A stretch of 64,000 bases of DNA from Favolaschia claudopus (taxonomy: Eukaryota > Basidiomycota > Agaricomycetes > Agaricales > Mycenaceae), in NCBI GenBank assembly GCA_037176885.1, contig JAWWNJ010000005.1:2728001-2792000 (forward strand), in the 5' to 3' direction. The notes under the pieces were generated by a model. It saw nothing but the letters and a program-made list of their open reading frames with translations. It did no database searches and was not told the origin of the DNA. How positions within the stretch are numbered: the stretch's first letter is position 1; every line of letters starts with the position of its first letter. The position numbers and the translations under genes are program-made. Shown here piece after piece: positions 34,186-45,178 of the stretch.

Positions 34186-35735
34186 ATGCCTCGCATCACC
34201 CAGTCGTCTTCGATTCCCAATATGACGGGTGCTCTCGTCGACGGAGGGAGCCTTCGTCTCGTGAAGCACATTGGTACCGGCGCCTTTGGCGCTGTTTACA
34301 TGGGCCAGGAGAATTCTTCTTCCTCCTCGCCCTCATCTTCTTCGTCTTCCTCTTCCCTACTCGCAGTCAAGTGTCTTATCCACCACCGTCCCGAATCTGC
34401 TGCCGCGAAGCTCCAAGCCCGAGAGCTCAGCCTACACCAACGCGCCTCCGGCCACGAGAACATCGTCTCTTTCCATCGCACCTTCTGCGACCCCGGATTC
34501 GTGTACTTCGTCATGGAGTACGTCGAGGGGACTAATATGTACGCTGCGATGCTCGACGGCGTGTACCACCGCGAAACGGCCCTCATCAAGAACACTTTCG
34601 CGGGCCTTGTCGACGCTCTCACATTCTGCCACTCACAGGGCGTCTACCATCGTGACCTGAAGCCCGAGAACGTGCTGGTCGACGCGAACGGCGGGAACCC
34701 CAGGCTGACGGACTTCGGGCTGGCAACGGACCAAGCTGTCTGCACGGACATGGGTTGTGGAAGTGGCTCGTACATGGCGCCGGGTGTGTTTCTCTCTCTT
34801 CTCATTCTCGTGCCTCCATTACTCATCGCATCGACACAGAGATATTCAGCACCTCTGGCTCCACGTACTACCTCGCTGCAGACGCCGACGCTTGGGCCCT
34901 CTCCATAATCCTGATCAACTTCGTCACCGCCATGATGCCTTGGATCTCCGCCCAGACGCGCGACGGCGCCTGGCGGGACTTCAAGGTCGACCCCGAATTC
35001 CTTCGCGAAATGCTCCCTATTTCGGCCTCGCTCAACGATCTCCTCGTTCGTTGTCTCCGCGTCGACCCTATCCATCGGCCCTCGCTCGACGAGATGCGGA
35101 GCGAGGTGCTGGCGATGCAACACCTTTATATGAGCGACGCGGAGTTGCGCAAAGCAAGTAACGGGGTGAGGCGGTGTGCGGAGGGGAAGCAGGTCGGGAG
35201 GCGGACGCCGCCGCAGGCTCTGTGTCGGGAGTGTGGGCTGGCTGCTTCTGAGTGTGGACTGAGCAACAGTGAGACCGACAGCGGATACTCTTCACTCCTG
35301 GCGAGGGAGCAGGAGATTCGGTGGGGGAAGAACGATGCCGCGAGCTTTGTGCCCGCCGTTTGCAACACGATTGAGTCACTCCTTGATGACGACGACGTGC
35401 TTGAGCCGCCGATGGCTCCGTTTGCGTATCCGTCGGCATCTTCGTCGTTGACGGATAGTCTCTCTGGGCGGCCGCCGCTGGGACAGGTGCACGTACGTGT
35501 GCGTCTTTCGCCTGGCCCATCGCCCTTGTCTTCGTCGCTGGATCTGGAGGACGGGGTGATCATCGGAGCCGGGAAGAAGCGGAAGGTTTCAAGCACTGGC
35601 AGCAAGATGAAGAAACTCTTGCGTCGTTTTGGTACGTGGAGGAATCGTACGTCACAGGTGAGGCTCCTTTGGCTTATTCTTTCGCTCTTGCTTTGTTCTG
35701 ATTCGCTTTCGCAGAGCGTCGCCTCTTCTTTGTGA
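34186..35735 (+). CDS. Ran1/Vhs1-like Ser/Thr protein kinase (kinase B)
   Basis: Exons 34186-34783 and 34840-35735 give 497 residues. It has GTGAFGAVYM, AVKCL, YHRDLKPENVL, TDFGLAT and the split MAPE codon at the same intron position as its paralogues. A near-pure serine tract (about residues 44-58) sits between the glycine loop and the lysine. The tail carries CRECGLAASEC, then REQEIRWG, PPMAPFAYPS, SLTDSLSGR and a basic end KMKKLLRRFGTWRN. A second possible intron, 35658-35714 (57 nt, GTGAGG...CGCAG), is a multiple of three without a stop, so both forms end at the same TGA. It is closest to kinase C and arose with it by a recent duplication that included the promoter. Confidence 0.9.
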
Positions 35736-36506
35736 TACACATGAAAACCCTTTCAAAAAGATGAGATAAATGACAAAATACCCGAAAATATTGTATTGTG
35801 CTTAGGAGGGAGGTGTTTGCGAGACGAGTTGTATATGTACCCTGTCTATATGCCCCAATGCAATCCACTTCCTTTCCTCTCCTTGGGCTGGATTTCAGCG
35901 AATCCTTTTGAATTGTGACATATTGTGACGATGTCATATTTCTTTGCTTTTTACGGTTTTACCACCATTTCTTACTTGCCCTTGTGCTCGAAGCCTTGGG
36001 AGCTCCTGCATCAACGTCCGTCCACCCAGTGGATGTGTCGGAGTCCAGTCTGCAACTTGTTTGTCTCGACAATACCGCTCAAACTTCAAAAATTTCTAAG
36101 ACGTTGAGCGAGATCTCCAATTTTCTTGGTGCAGTGGGGCTCCGATCAGATTTCTGATATCCACTTTCTCCTCAGCAATTGTTACCCATCATCACACTTC
36201 CTTGTTTCTTGCCACTTGGCAAGTGTCCTCATCCTTGACTCCCTGAAGAATCGGTCAGGACATCAAGAGATGTTATTTTGTGGCTTCGAATACAGGTAAG
36301 ATTACACTCGCGTTCCTTTTCCTTCTCTTTTACATCCTTCCTGTTTTGAATTTTTATTTTTATTTTCTCTTTTGGGAGTCCTGGGACGTCTCCAACATCA
36401 CTATTCTGTCATACCCCTCCGTATCGCTCTTTCGGAAAATGCTCCATATCAGCTCCTACAACGGTCAAGTCACCGTACCTTGGCTCATGAGGATGTGTTT
36501 ATTATA
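35736..36506. other. 3' flank of kinase B
   Basis: 35890-36110 is a diverged duplicate of 49150-49370 behind kinase C (TATTGTGACA and GGGAGCTC blocks). The rest is pyrimidine-rich and holds no supported gene. Confidence 0.5.
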
Positions 36507-36985
36507 TTAACCCTTCCCTTTTTCGATTACCTCCCAGACCCGCAGATACGCGGAAGGTAGGTTCTGACCCATCACCGCCAGTACCTCCTGGAAAGTCATC
36601 CAGCTTCCTTTGCGAGATTTTACTTTGGTTTGCTTACCCTCGATCTTCAAATGCTGAACATTGGACGATGGGGATTTGCTTTCCTTGGCTTTCGCCGCCG
36701 GCTCCACCCTTTTCAGACGCCCAGCCACCCTATATAATCACAATAGGTGAGAAGAAACGGTGTTTCTTGGAATCACAGAACACTCACTTTCGACAAACTG
36801 TAACCAACTTGGCCGTATCACATCACCCCGACGCGAAGGTGACTTCCGCTGAATTTGAGAATCATGAATATAACAATAAGTGTACAATTTTGAATAGGGT
36901 AGTATTTGGGGGAGAGGATATTCGCATCGTTCTCGCACTAGTCATCGAAGTTTGGGCTCCCGGTGATGTAGGCGATTGCAAATGA
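36507..36985 (-). other. Possible terminal exons of an unidentified gene
   Basis: On the minus strand a frame of about 70 residues (36728-36507; GRLKRVEPAAKAKESKSP and WMTFQEVLAVMGQNLPSAYL) is preceded by a plausible GTGAGT...TATATAG intron. The part upstream of it (36830-36985) is a diverged copy of 44930-45120. I do not recognise the product and cannot place a start. It may be a remnant. Confidence 0.3.
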
Positions 36986-37089
36986 GATGTAGAGAACACT
37001 CCGTGAGGAATTCAGGTCAAGAATTGTAGTATTCCGGCTAACGAACACCACTCCAACAACACCAAAACGCTCACGATGGGATCTAGCAC

Positions 37090-37500
37090 AGGAAATGAGT
37101 ACACCGAGGAATACATCCCGCCCCATCCGCCAAACCACCCTCACAACCCTAGCATACTTCGGCGCAAAAGTGTCGAATCTTGCCGGCTAGCGTATCTCGA
37201 GCCCCGTACGCCGGACAACGCCATAGCGATTTCGGGAGCAGCAGCGCCGTACACAGAGAAGCCCATCCCGGAGTGTCCGCTTAGGGGAAGTAACGGCGTT
37301 GAGGGTGAAAACGTGAAAGTATAGAGGTCGCTCTAGCACAGCCACCATGGCTGAAGGTCGGCGAAGTAGCTTGTACTTTTGACGCAACCGAGTCCGAGAG
37401 GAAGACAACGACAACCCCATGGCGTCTATCCAGCGACCGCCAAACATACTGCGTCTAGCTTTCATGCAAAGAATCGCAGCTCCACCCCGGCGAGGTGATC
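37090..37500. repeat. Left member of a degenerate repeat pair around an F-box gene
   Basis: The part from about 37190 to 37290 (around GTATCTCGAGCCCC and CATCCCGGAGTGTCCGCT) resembles 39360-39470 in the same orientation. Both are non-coding now and flank the F-box gene at 37591-38625. Confidence 0.5.
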
Positions 37501-37590
37501 TTCAAGTCGAGTCAAAACGAAAATGCTTGTAGAGGGGAAAGCACATCGCGTTGACACCACAAAGCTACATCACATCGCTGAGGCGTTAGG

Positions 37591-38625
37591 TTACATCCCA
37601 GCTGGTGGATGCAAGTTCAGGCTGCGAAATAGCTCTCCTACACTCGGCGTGGCGGACATGGGAGGCGGCTGACTCGGAGCTACGAGCGAAAGAGCTCCGA
37701 AACGCCGTCCCCTCGTTGCTCCAGTCCTCGTCCCTCCATTGCCAACGACCACACGACTAATCTTGCGCCCGGGTGCCAACCCATCAATCATACCCTGCGG
37801 CCCAATAATCTCCCGTAAATTCGGCAACGAACCCAGCGGAAGCTCCGGAAACGGCTCACAATCCTGCACCACATCCACCCTAAGCCTCTCCAGCAGCGGA
37901 AACCTCTCCGCCACATGCGCAAACACCACCTCCATATTGCGCACAACCCCAATCGACAGATCCACGAGATTCGGCAGGCTTATCCGCCTCGTAAACCCAT
38001 CGAGCAAGAGGGCATGTCTGCTGATGTCGAGGCGGCGTAGCTTCGGCATGGCGAGATTCCCTCCGGAATACGACACGGAGGATTTGTCGGGGATGTGGAG
38101 CCTGAGATCGCGGAGATGGGGTAGGCCGGCGAGCATGGTCAGGAACGCAGTGTCCACGGCGTATCGTTCCATATCCAATGAAGATAGATTGGGGTATAGA
38201 CGGAGTGTCTCGCAGAAGGTCTCCATGATGCGAGCGCGCAGCTTGTTAAACAGGCGTAGGTCCTCGATTTCGATATCCTGTTTCTTCGAGCTGAGGGCGT
38301 GCTCGTAGCCGAACCTGACCGTCCATGACTCGATCAAGGATAGGGCAGCGCAGGATGGGTCCGTCAGGTTCTCAACGCGGGCGGCCGATCTACGCATATA
38401 ATCGAGACGATCAGCGAATTTGTCTTGGTCGATCCCTTGTTCCATGGCGGCGAGGTCAAGAGATTGGTGTTTGAAGAGAAAAGGGAGAGATATGGTGCGG
38501 AATCGTTTGCAGACGAGGGAGAGGCGGCTGATTTCACAGCGGGAGCAGACATCCCAGCAGAGGAGCCAGATCTCCGTGGGAACAAGGTCCACCGAACGCT
38601 CGGGGGCGGTCTGGTCTTTGTCCAT
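37591..38625 (-). CDS. F-box protein with leucine-rich C-terminal part
   Basis: One open frame of 344 residues from ATG 38625. The F-box is at about residues 12-52 (VDLVPTEIWLLCWDVC, then LSRLSLVCKRFRTISLPFLF). The following part has leucine-rich spacing (LSSLDMERY, LPHLRDLRLHI, MPKLRRLDISR, LPNLVDLSIGV), typical of the solenoid that binds substrates in SCF ubiquitin ligases. The C-terminus is Gly/Arg and Pro-rich. The gene is intronless and intact, and it lies between two related degenerate segments. Confidence 0.8.
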   Translation of the reverse strand: MDKDQTAPERSVDLVPTEIWLLCWDVCSRCEISRLSLVCKRFRTISLPFLFKHQSLDLAAMEQGIDQDKFADRLDYMRRSAARVENLTDPSCAALSLIESWTVRFGYEHALSSKKQDIEIEDLRLFNKLRARIMETFCETLRLYPNLSSLDMERYAVDTAFLTMLAGLPHLRDLRLHIPDKSSVSYSGGNLAMPKLRRLDISRHALLLDGFTRRISLPNLVDLSIGVVRNMEVVFAHVAERFPLLERLRVDVVQDCEPFPELPLGSLPNLREIIGPQGMIDGLAPGRKISRVVVGNGGTRTGATRGRRFGALSLVAPSQPPPMSATPSVGELFRSLNLHPPAGM

Positions 38626-39219
38626 GGCGGCGAAGGAAGGAGAAGGTGAGTGGTGGTGGCAGGTACGATGGGAGAGATATAGGAAGGCTAATTTTACAGG
38701 AAGGCTGTGGTACAGCAGCGGACGTTGTCAAGGGCATACTGATGCTCTGATTCAGACCACGAAGCAAGATTAGCAGAGCGAGAACACACCAGAAGGGAAA
38801 TAGCGCACGGAATTATACTGATTCCGCCAATCTCACGTCGAAGAGGTTCTTGGACAAAGATCGGGAGGTGAACAAGTGCGATTTATTATTTCCGTCTCAG
38901 TGCAATCCGATGATCTTCTCAAGTCTATGTCGCGCTTGTCAGTACGCATTTCCGTAGCAGGAGATTACTGGCGTACGTTTTTCTGTTATCTTGTAGGTAC
39001 GCGTACGAGGAGAGGCGACGCGTCTTGCCCTGGATCTTGCTCGAGACACTAGAACACCATGACCATATGTCCATCCGCCGCATCTACACCATTCACTCAG
39101 CGGCGTCGACGGCGTTCCCAGCCGGTGGTACGCGAGCGGAAACCACGATTGGAGCCAAGAAGGCGATAGGCAGGGAATACGAAATGAAGGGGAGGTCTGG
39201 CCATACCATCCGTCCCTCC
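38626..39219. other. Promoter side of the F-box gene
   Basis: No supported gene. This is presumably the upstream region of the minus-strand F-box gene. Confidence 0.4.
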
Positions 39220-39560
39220 GGCTAACGAACCCCCATCCACCAATCCCAACGAGCCCGCAGCAGACTCCCCACTAGTCACGCAACACACCCAGCAGGCCGC
39301 CACGTCCGCCAGAGCCCCTTCACAAACCTATCGCAGTTCGAAGCAAAATATATGGATCCCTGCCGGCTCACGTATCTGGATCCCCATAGGCTGAAGTAGA
39401 CCATAGTCGTGTTGGAGACAGCAGCGACGAGTACGGGGGAACGCATCCCGGGACATCCGCTGGACGAGAAGTCGCTGCGTCGAGGAGGAAAGGTGGAAAG
39501 GTCTGGGGAGAGGGCACAGCCACCGGGACGAGAATCTACGCACACGGCGAGAGGGCTGGC
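39220..39560. repeat. Right member of the degenerate repeat pair
   Basis: It resembles 37190-37470 (around CACGTATCTGGATCCCC and CATCCCGGGACATCCGCT). Frames through it have no recognisable product. Confidence 0.5.
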
Positions 39561-41493
39561 GATTCGACGGAACGCAGACGTGGAGCTCCGTCCCTGTTTG
39601 TCGTGAGCAAAGGAGCGGGGAACGGGCGGTAGGAGCGTCACAACGATGTTTGGAAGGCGGATGAAGCGTCCAAGGCGGGAGACCGGATGGACGAGGGGTA
39701 TTTAACTCGTGGATCGTATACGTAGGACGTGCTGAGGAATGCAGCGTGTCGGGCGGAGCCTGAGGCTGAGCGGAGGTCTCGATGAGAGGACTGTATACGC
39801 TGAGGTAGGGGAGACAGAAAGCAAGCTTCGAGTCGAAGACATGCGAGGTCCGGCGCGATCGAGGCTGCCGCTTGAGAGTGTATACTGAATCGACAGCGCC
39901 TGGGGTGGCGCAGGGCCAGAACATCGTGTGGAGAAATAGACTGACAAGGTTTGAGGTGGGACTATGCCCTCGCATGCGAGCGGGTCAGGTGAGGTGAGTG
40001 GGGATGAGTAGGTGCAAGCGAGCGAAACCACCCGCAGGGCGACGACTCGCAGACATCCCACTAAGTGCGGACTCCGAGTCGTCTGCTTGTGTTCGTTGCC
40101 CGGGCAATAACGGGATGCTGTATATGGAGAAGCGCAGAGTCGGAGGTTCCTACAAGCAACGAGTCAGATACTTGCGTGCGCTGGGGGTCATGGAAACGGC
40201 ATGCGGTCTGCTTGAGCCGCTCACAGTCGATAATCGCCGCCAAGTCGCTGATAGTGCCGGTGAGAAAAGCGCAAAGCACGAAGAAATGAAGACGACAACT
40301 CACCCCAGAGAAGAGTTCGCATGAGGACGCTAGCCAGCACGTTCGACTTCAACCCTGCTTCAACCAACTCTGCAATGGAAACAAAAGGATCTCGTCTTCA
40401 TGTCGAGGAGTTTCTTGGATACTGGTCGAAAGGAAGGGAAATCGACGACTGGTGCGATTTGCGCGTGGTCTCGGCGGTCCCCTTGATCATGAGTCATGCA
40501 TGGATGTCGATAGAAACATTTCGCGGCTCTGTCGCGGTTATGAGTATGGTTTCTGGTGACAAGAGAACTCAGTGTGACTGACGACTTGCCATTCTCTCTT
40601 GTCCACCAACTTGATGTGTTGCAATCCGTCTTCAGAGACGTGCTTGATCCCAAGGCAGGCTCATCGCCGCCGCACTCCCATCCAAACGATATCTCCTCGT
40701 CGGCGTCGCTCTTGGTCGCTGCCGGATACAGAGCAAGAGCCGGCGAAACTCTTACTTCGAGCTAAGAAACAAAGAAGGTGAGGAAGATGTCTCCCATAGA
40801 TTCAAGCTCGTTGCTCAGCAAGATGGTGGACTGAGCTTCGGCGGTTCAGCATCGTCCAGGTCGTCGATCAACGTGTTTCTGAAAAAACGGAAGGAGCTGC
40901 AATGATGAGATCACCGCAACGTTCTCACAGTTCGTCTCAAGTTCAACCAACCGTCCGAAACTAGTACTCAACATCTGTCAACCGTGCTGGCTTCATCAAA
41001 CCAAGCTTCGCTGCATTTTTGTTTCTAATATTCTCAAGAAAATGCTAGGTGATTCGCTCCACTTATCGAGCTGCTGCTGAGCGCTGATCAAATCCAACTT
41101 GACTCCAACACATCTTTCCTGCTCGAGTCATTTCGGTAATATGGTATCGTCCAATCATTCAACAAGCAGAACATGTGATCAGTGAGTTGGTTTTGATTTC
41201 TGTAGGTAGGTAGGTAGGTAGAATTACACGGCACGGTCCCGCTTAGGAACGCCGGGTTGAGGAAGTATCCCGATGTACTTCTGAATTGTCAGAGCCAGTC
41301 CTGTTTGTGAGAGCCGCTTTACGCATCATGTTGCCATGGTACCCCATCTGCCCCCATAAAAGTCGCAGGAACAAATCCTTCCCTCTTTAATTCCCTTCAA
41401 CGGACGACGTCGACGCTCTTCCAGTGCGCTCTAACTTCACCCAACACTTCCCTGCCAAGATTCTAAGCCAATTCTCTGATAAAACGCACGAAA
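39561..41493. other. Long stretch without a supported gene
   Basis: Several overlapping frames of 60-120 codons exist on both strands but none matches a known family or shows a consistent splice pattern. A TAGG microsatellite lies at 41203-41221. A CATAAAA string at 41356-41362 is about 130 bp upstream of the proposed start of the next F-box gene and may be its TATA box. Confidence 0.45.
41203..41221. repeat. TAGG microsatellite
   Basis: TAGG occurs in about four and a half tandem units in an otherwise unassigned region. Confidence 0.85.
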
Positions 41494-43535
41494 ATGAGGT
41501 CAGCAGAGTCTGAATCCTCAGTGGTATCATAAACTAATATCTCATCTTGCTCAATCGAACAGACCCCAGCTTCTAGACGTCAGTTCAAGCTCTCCCTCTC
41601 TCTCACAATTTACTCAACTCTAATTTGAATGAATAACACATCCACTGACAGCCAGAATCAGCCCGCCTCCACCAACTCGAAATCGACTCTCTCGCAGACG
41701 AAGCCGCCGCCGCCCCCCACACCGAAGCCGAAGGCTTCACCCTCTACGCCTCCGCAGCCTCTCTCCGCGCCAAAGCCTCCGGCCTCTGGCGCATCGGCTC
41801 AGCCGGGCACTTTCCCTGGATGCGCTCCCTCCCAGAAACCCGGGATGCCGTCTTGCGCGAGTTAACTTGCGTCGAAACAGCCATCAAACAGCTCGAATCG
41901 CGTTTCTCCTCTCGAGTCAATAATTATATAACTGAAACCGACTCAATTGTAAATTCCCCAGCCCTCGAACGACTCCCGCCCTACATCCTCACCGAAATAT
42001 TCCGCTGGACTTTATCCCCAGAATTACACGGCCACTACCGCGCCATCAGCATAAATGGCGGCAAAACCCACGTACCCACCGCCCCATGGTCCCTCACACA
42101 CGTCTGTCAACCCTGGCGCACCGCCGCGCACTCCGATCCATGGCTCTGGTCTCACATCTGCGTGGACGTCCCACTCGACTTCGATTCCGAGGGCATAGAT
42201 ATCCGTGCAGCCTACCCTCTCCCGGCGCTAAAAACCCAACTCCACCTATCATCCACCGCGCCGCTCAAAATCACATTCCGCGTTGTCATCGACGACTTAG
42301 ATTCGACTGTGTATACCGAGCATTACATCGCCCTCCTCTCAGCTCTCACCGAACACAGTACTCGATGGACACATCTAACCCTCGCATGGGGTCAAAATGC
42401 GCCCTTCCTCGATGTTCTATCTGGAATCAGAGGCAAAGTCGGACAACTGAGCTATCTCTCCCTCGAAGCGGAGGATTTGGAGGACAACGAATTATGGCCC
42501 ACCATGCCGTCCAATAATCATAATGTCATCGCCCCACCCCGCTCTCCATGGCCTCCCGAGCTCAATCATGTATTCGCCTCTGCGCCTCGCTTGACGAACA
42601 TCCAAATAGGCAAACCCGATTTACTTCTTCCGTCCGATTCGCATTCATCTGTCGTCCCTCCTTACATTACCTTGAATCTCCCCTGGCCCAAAATCACCCG
42701 CCTCCAAATCCACGCCCTCCCAACGATCCTCTACCAAATTATCTCAGCAACGCGACCCGTCCTAATCGAATGTGAACTCGAGGAATCCGAGGACGGCGAC
42801 GAGCTTGGCCCTGTTGCGATTCTCACACTCCCGCATCTCCTCCGCCTAACATGCAGCAGCGACTGTTCCCTCCTCCCATATCTCCTAGCACCCCACCTCC
42901 ACTCCCTCCACCTCACAACTTCAGGAGAGTCATTGCACTTACCCCCACCCATCCACCTCTTCCTAGAGCGCTCCACCTCCCCTCTCCAAACTCTCCGCCT
43001 CCACTCCCACACCGACCACCGCCGAACCTTCGACGAAGCGGGGGACCGCTTCCTCGCAAGCATACCCCCCACATGTACAATAAGTATAACCCACCTCGAC
43101 CTCGACTGGAATCATCGACTCAGACAATTCCCCCGCCCCGCACCCCCATTCGGGAGCCCCAAATTCCCAACAAACGTCCTCCAAGCCTTAACCCTCCACC
43201 ATAACCATGCCCATGCTCATGACCATAGCCCCACCACCCCTCCGAATCTCTTCCCCCACCTCACCTCCCTCCGCATCGCCCCGCCGAAAAATCACGTCAA
43301 ATCAGAACTGTTCGCTTTCGAGGAGGCGTTGTGCGAGATGGTTGAATCGCGGTGGGATATGAAACCATACGGAGAACGTTCGTTGCGGAGTGTTTGGATT
43401 CCTCCTTACATCCATTCGGCTGATATTAGGGCGAGGCTGAAGGTGTTGAAGGAGAGTGGGTTGAAGGTAAATGACCCGGGGGAGCCGATGCCGAGTATTG
43501 TGGAGAAGAAGTATGGATATGGGGGATATTATTGA
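41494..43535 (+). CDS. F-box protein with two tiny 5' exons
   Basis: The body is one frame (41652-43535). No ATG occurs upstream of 41820 in that frame although coding character continues, with ARLHQLEIDSLADEAAAAPH and LRAKASGLWRIGSAG. A model that fits is exon 1 ATGAG (41494-41498), exon 2 of 16 nt (41563-41578) and exon 3 from 41652; the joins give MRPQLLDPESARLHQLE in frame and 634 residues in all. The F-box follows near residue 105 (LERLPPYILTEIFRWTL, then LTHVCQPWRTAAHSDPWLWSHI), after a coiled-coil-like N-terminus as usual in Agaricomycete F-box proteins. The rest is leucine-rich. The alternative is a shorter protein from ATG 41820. The domain call is firm; the start is inference. Confidence 0.75.
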
Positions 43536-43870
43536 AAGCGAGGATAATATTGAGGGCAAGAGAAAGAGATACTGTGGTCGAATCTTGATTCAAAATGTAA
43601 GATCCTCAATTCTGTCGAGATAAATATATTCAACTCACATCCACCATCCACTCCTCCTCCGGGTCCAGTACAACCGCCAATCGCGCCGCGAGAATCATCC
43701 GAAACGAGAACCCGGCGGCCCCAGCTAAAAACTTGCGGAGAGACTGCCTTACAGGGAAGTCCGTGCCGCCAGGTGAGCGGGAGAGGCGAGTATGTATTCG
43801 TATTCGACGTCATCCGCTTCGAGAAGCGCGCTGGGAGGAACTTGAAGGATGCGCGGAAAACGACCATGTC
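43536..43870. other. 3' flank of the F-box gene
   Basis: From about 43740 the minus strand matches the 3' flank of the small gene at 30758-31253 (ATGGTCGTTTTC block). No gene is supported. Confidence 0.5.
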
Positions 43871-44400
43871 TCAGATGCTGTAGAGCTCGATCAAGTATGC
43901 CTCCCTATTCACCGGCTGCGGCTCGGTGAAGATGCTGGCGCCATCAGTATAGTAACGGATCGGCTTTGAAACGAAAGCTGTTGATTGCTGGAAGTGGGGA
44001 CTGGTGAAAAGAAAAGGAAAAGTAACTCACCGCGTTAACTCAGACGTAAGTAGATGCCAGTGTCGAAGGAGGGTTATATCCTCATCGGCGAATAAGGCTG
44101 TATCCGTCAGGCTTCTTGGCAACAAAGACTTTGAGTGCGAATCGGAAGCATGCACGATGTCGCGAGCGTTGACCAAGTGAACCAAGACTTCTTGAAGCAA
44201 GCCAAATCGGTGTCAGCAAACGAGTGAATCACCATCGAAGTAGTATTAGTAGCCCTAGTAGCCCTCCTCTTGAGGCTGCTCCCCGCCGTCTGTGCACCTC
44301 CTCGTTCTTCAGCGTCCATGGGACCTCTATCTCCCCAACACTCCAAGATGTCCACTTTGCTTGACACGAACCGCGTGTCTTCATCTATCCGCAATCCGGT
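43871..44400 (-). pseudogene. Diverged copy of the small gene at 30758-31253
   Basis: The minus strand matches the plus strand of 30830-31253 in three blocks: the first exon (CAGACGGCGGGGAG), the second (ACTTGGTCAACG and GCGACATCGTGCAT) and the third, ending QPVNREAYLIELYSI with a TGA at 43871. Splice sites around the first intron are lost and the middle is altered, so I call it a decayed copy. The last exon keeps its frame. Confidence 0.6.
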
Positions 44401-44563
44401 AGCGACTCGAGCACTGGGGCTTGGGGGATAGGCAGAATGACATCGAGTACGTTAGGCAGTTGGGGGGCCCGCGCTTTCATCCGAGTCAGAGAATTCTCGA
44501 GGACACAGAAGTTGCTACATAGTATCGTTTACGAATTGTTTCAAAGGAAACAAGTTTGCAGCC

Positions 44564-45130
44564 TTACTGTAAGCTTCTGTCGAGGATAGACCCATGCCCT
44601 AGACCATCCCCATCGCTAGGACCTCCACCGCCACCCGTACCTCCTGTGAAGGTGATGGCATTTCGTGGCCCTTTCCCTATATCGCCGAGACCGTGCTTAT
44701 CCACACCGCTGGAGTCCCCTTCTTCCCCTGTCTGCACCAGAAATTTGAGTCCTCGAAGATTCATCTCATTGACGTGAATAGTACCTGTTGAAGCGAGAGG
44801 AGGATCTGCGACACAAAACTGCAAGGCTATGTTTTGGAGAATATCTTCAGGAATGAGCGTCAAGCCGTCGACAACGTCGTTAAATTCTCCATATCAGCAA
44901 CCACAACGCTCAGGCCGAATGTCAGATCACCATACCTCGCGAAGGTGCCTTCCGCCGAACTTGAGAATATAACAATAAGTGTACGATTTTAAACAAGGCA
45001 GTATCGGGAGGAGAGGGTGTTTGTATCGTCTCCTCGCCAGTTTCTGAGATTTGGGCTGTTGGTGGGCCTCCGGGTGATCCAGGTGGTCGCGAAAGAGATA
45101 TAGAGAACCTCTGGTGACAGCGGTCACTAA
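44564..45130 (-). pseudogene. Glycine-rich fragment, probably a gene remnant
   Basis: A minus-strand frame at 44863-44564 contains FTGGTGGGGGPSDGDGLGHG and a neighbouring one (45185-44922) contains PPGSPGGPPTAQISETG. Both recall the glycine-rich N-terminal part of the intact gene at 45179-46137. Part of the segment (44930-45120) recurs at 36830-36985. I find no full gene model. Confidence 0.35.
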
Positions 45131-45178
45131 GCAAACCCATTAACGAAAGATTCAAGTTTTTATGGTATGGGACGGAGC

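Noticed and set aside
39328..39975. Minus-strand frame of 215 codons
   Set aside because: It has Ser/Pro/Arg-rich composition without a family pattern, and part lies in a degenerate repeat shared with 37190-37470.
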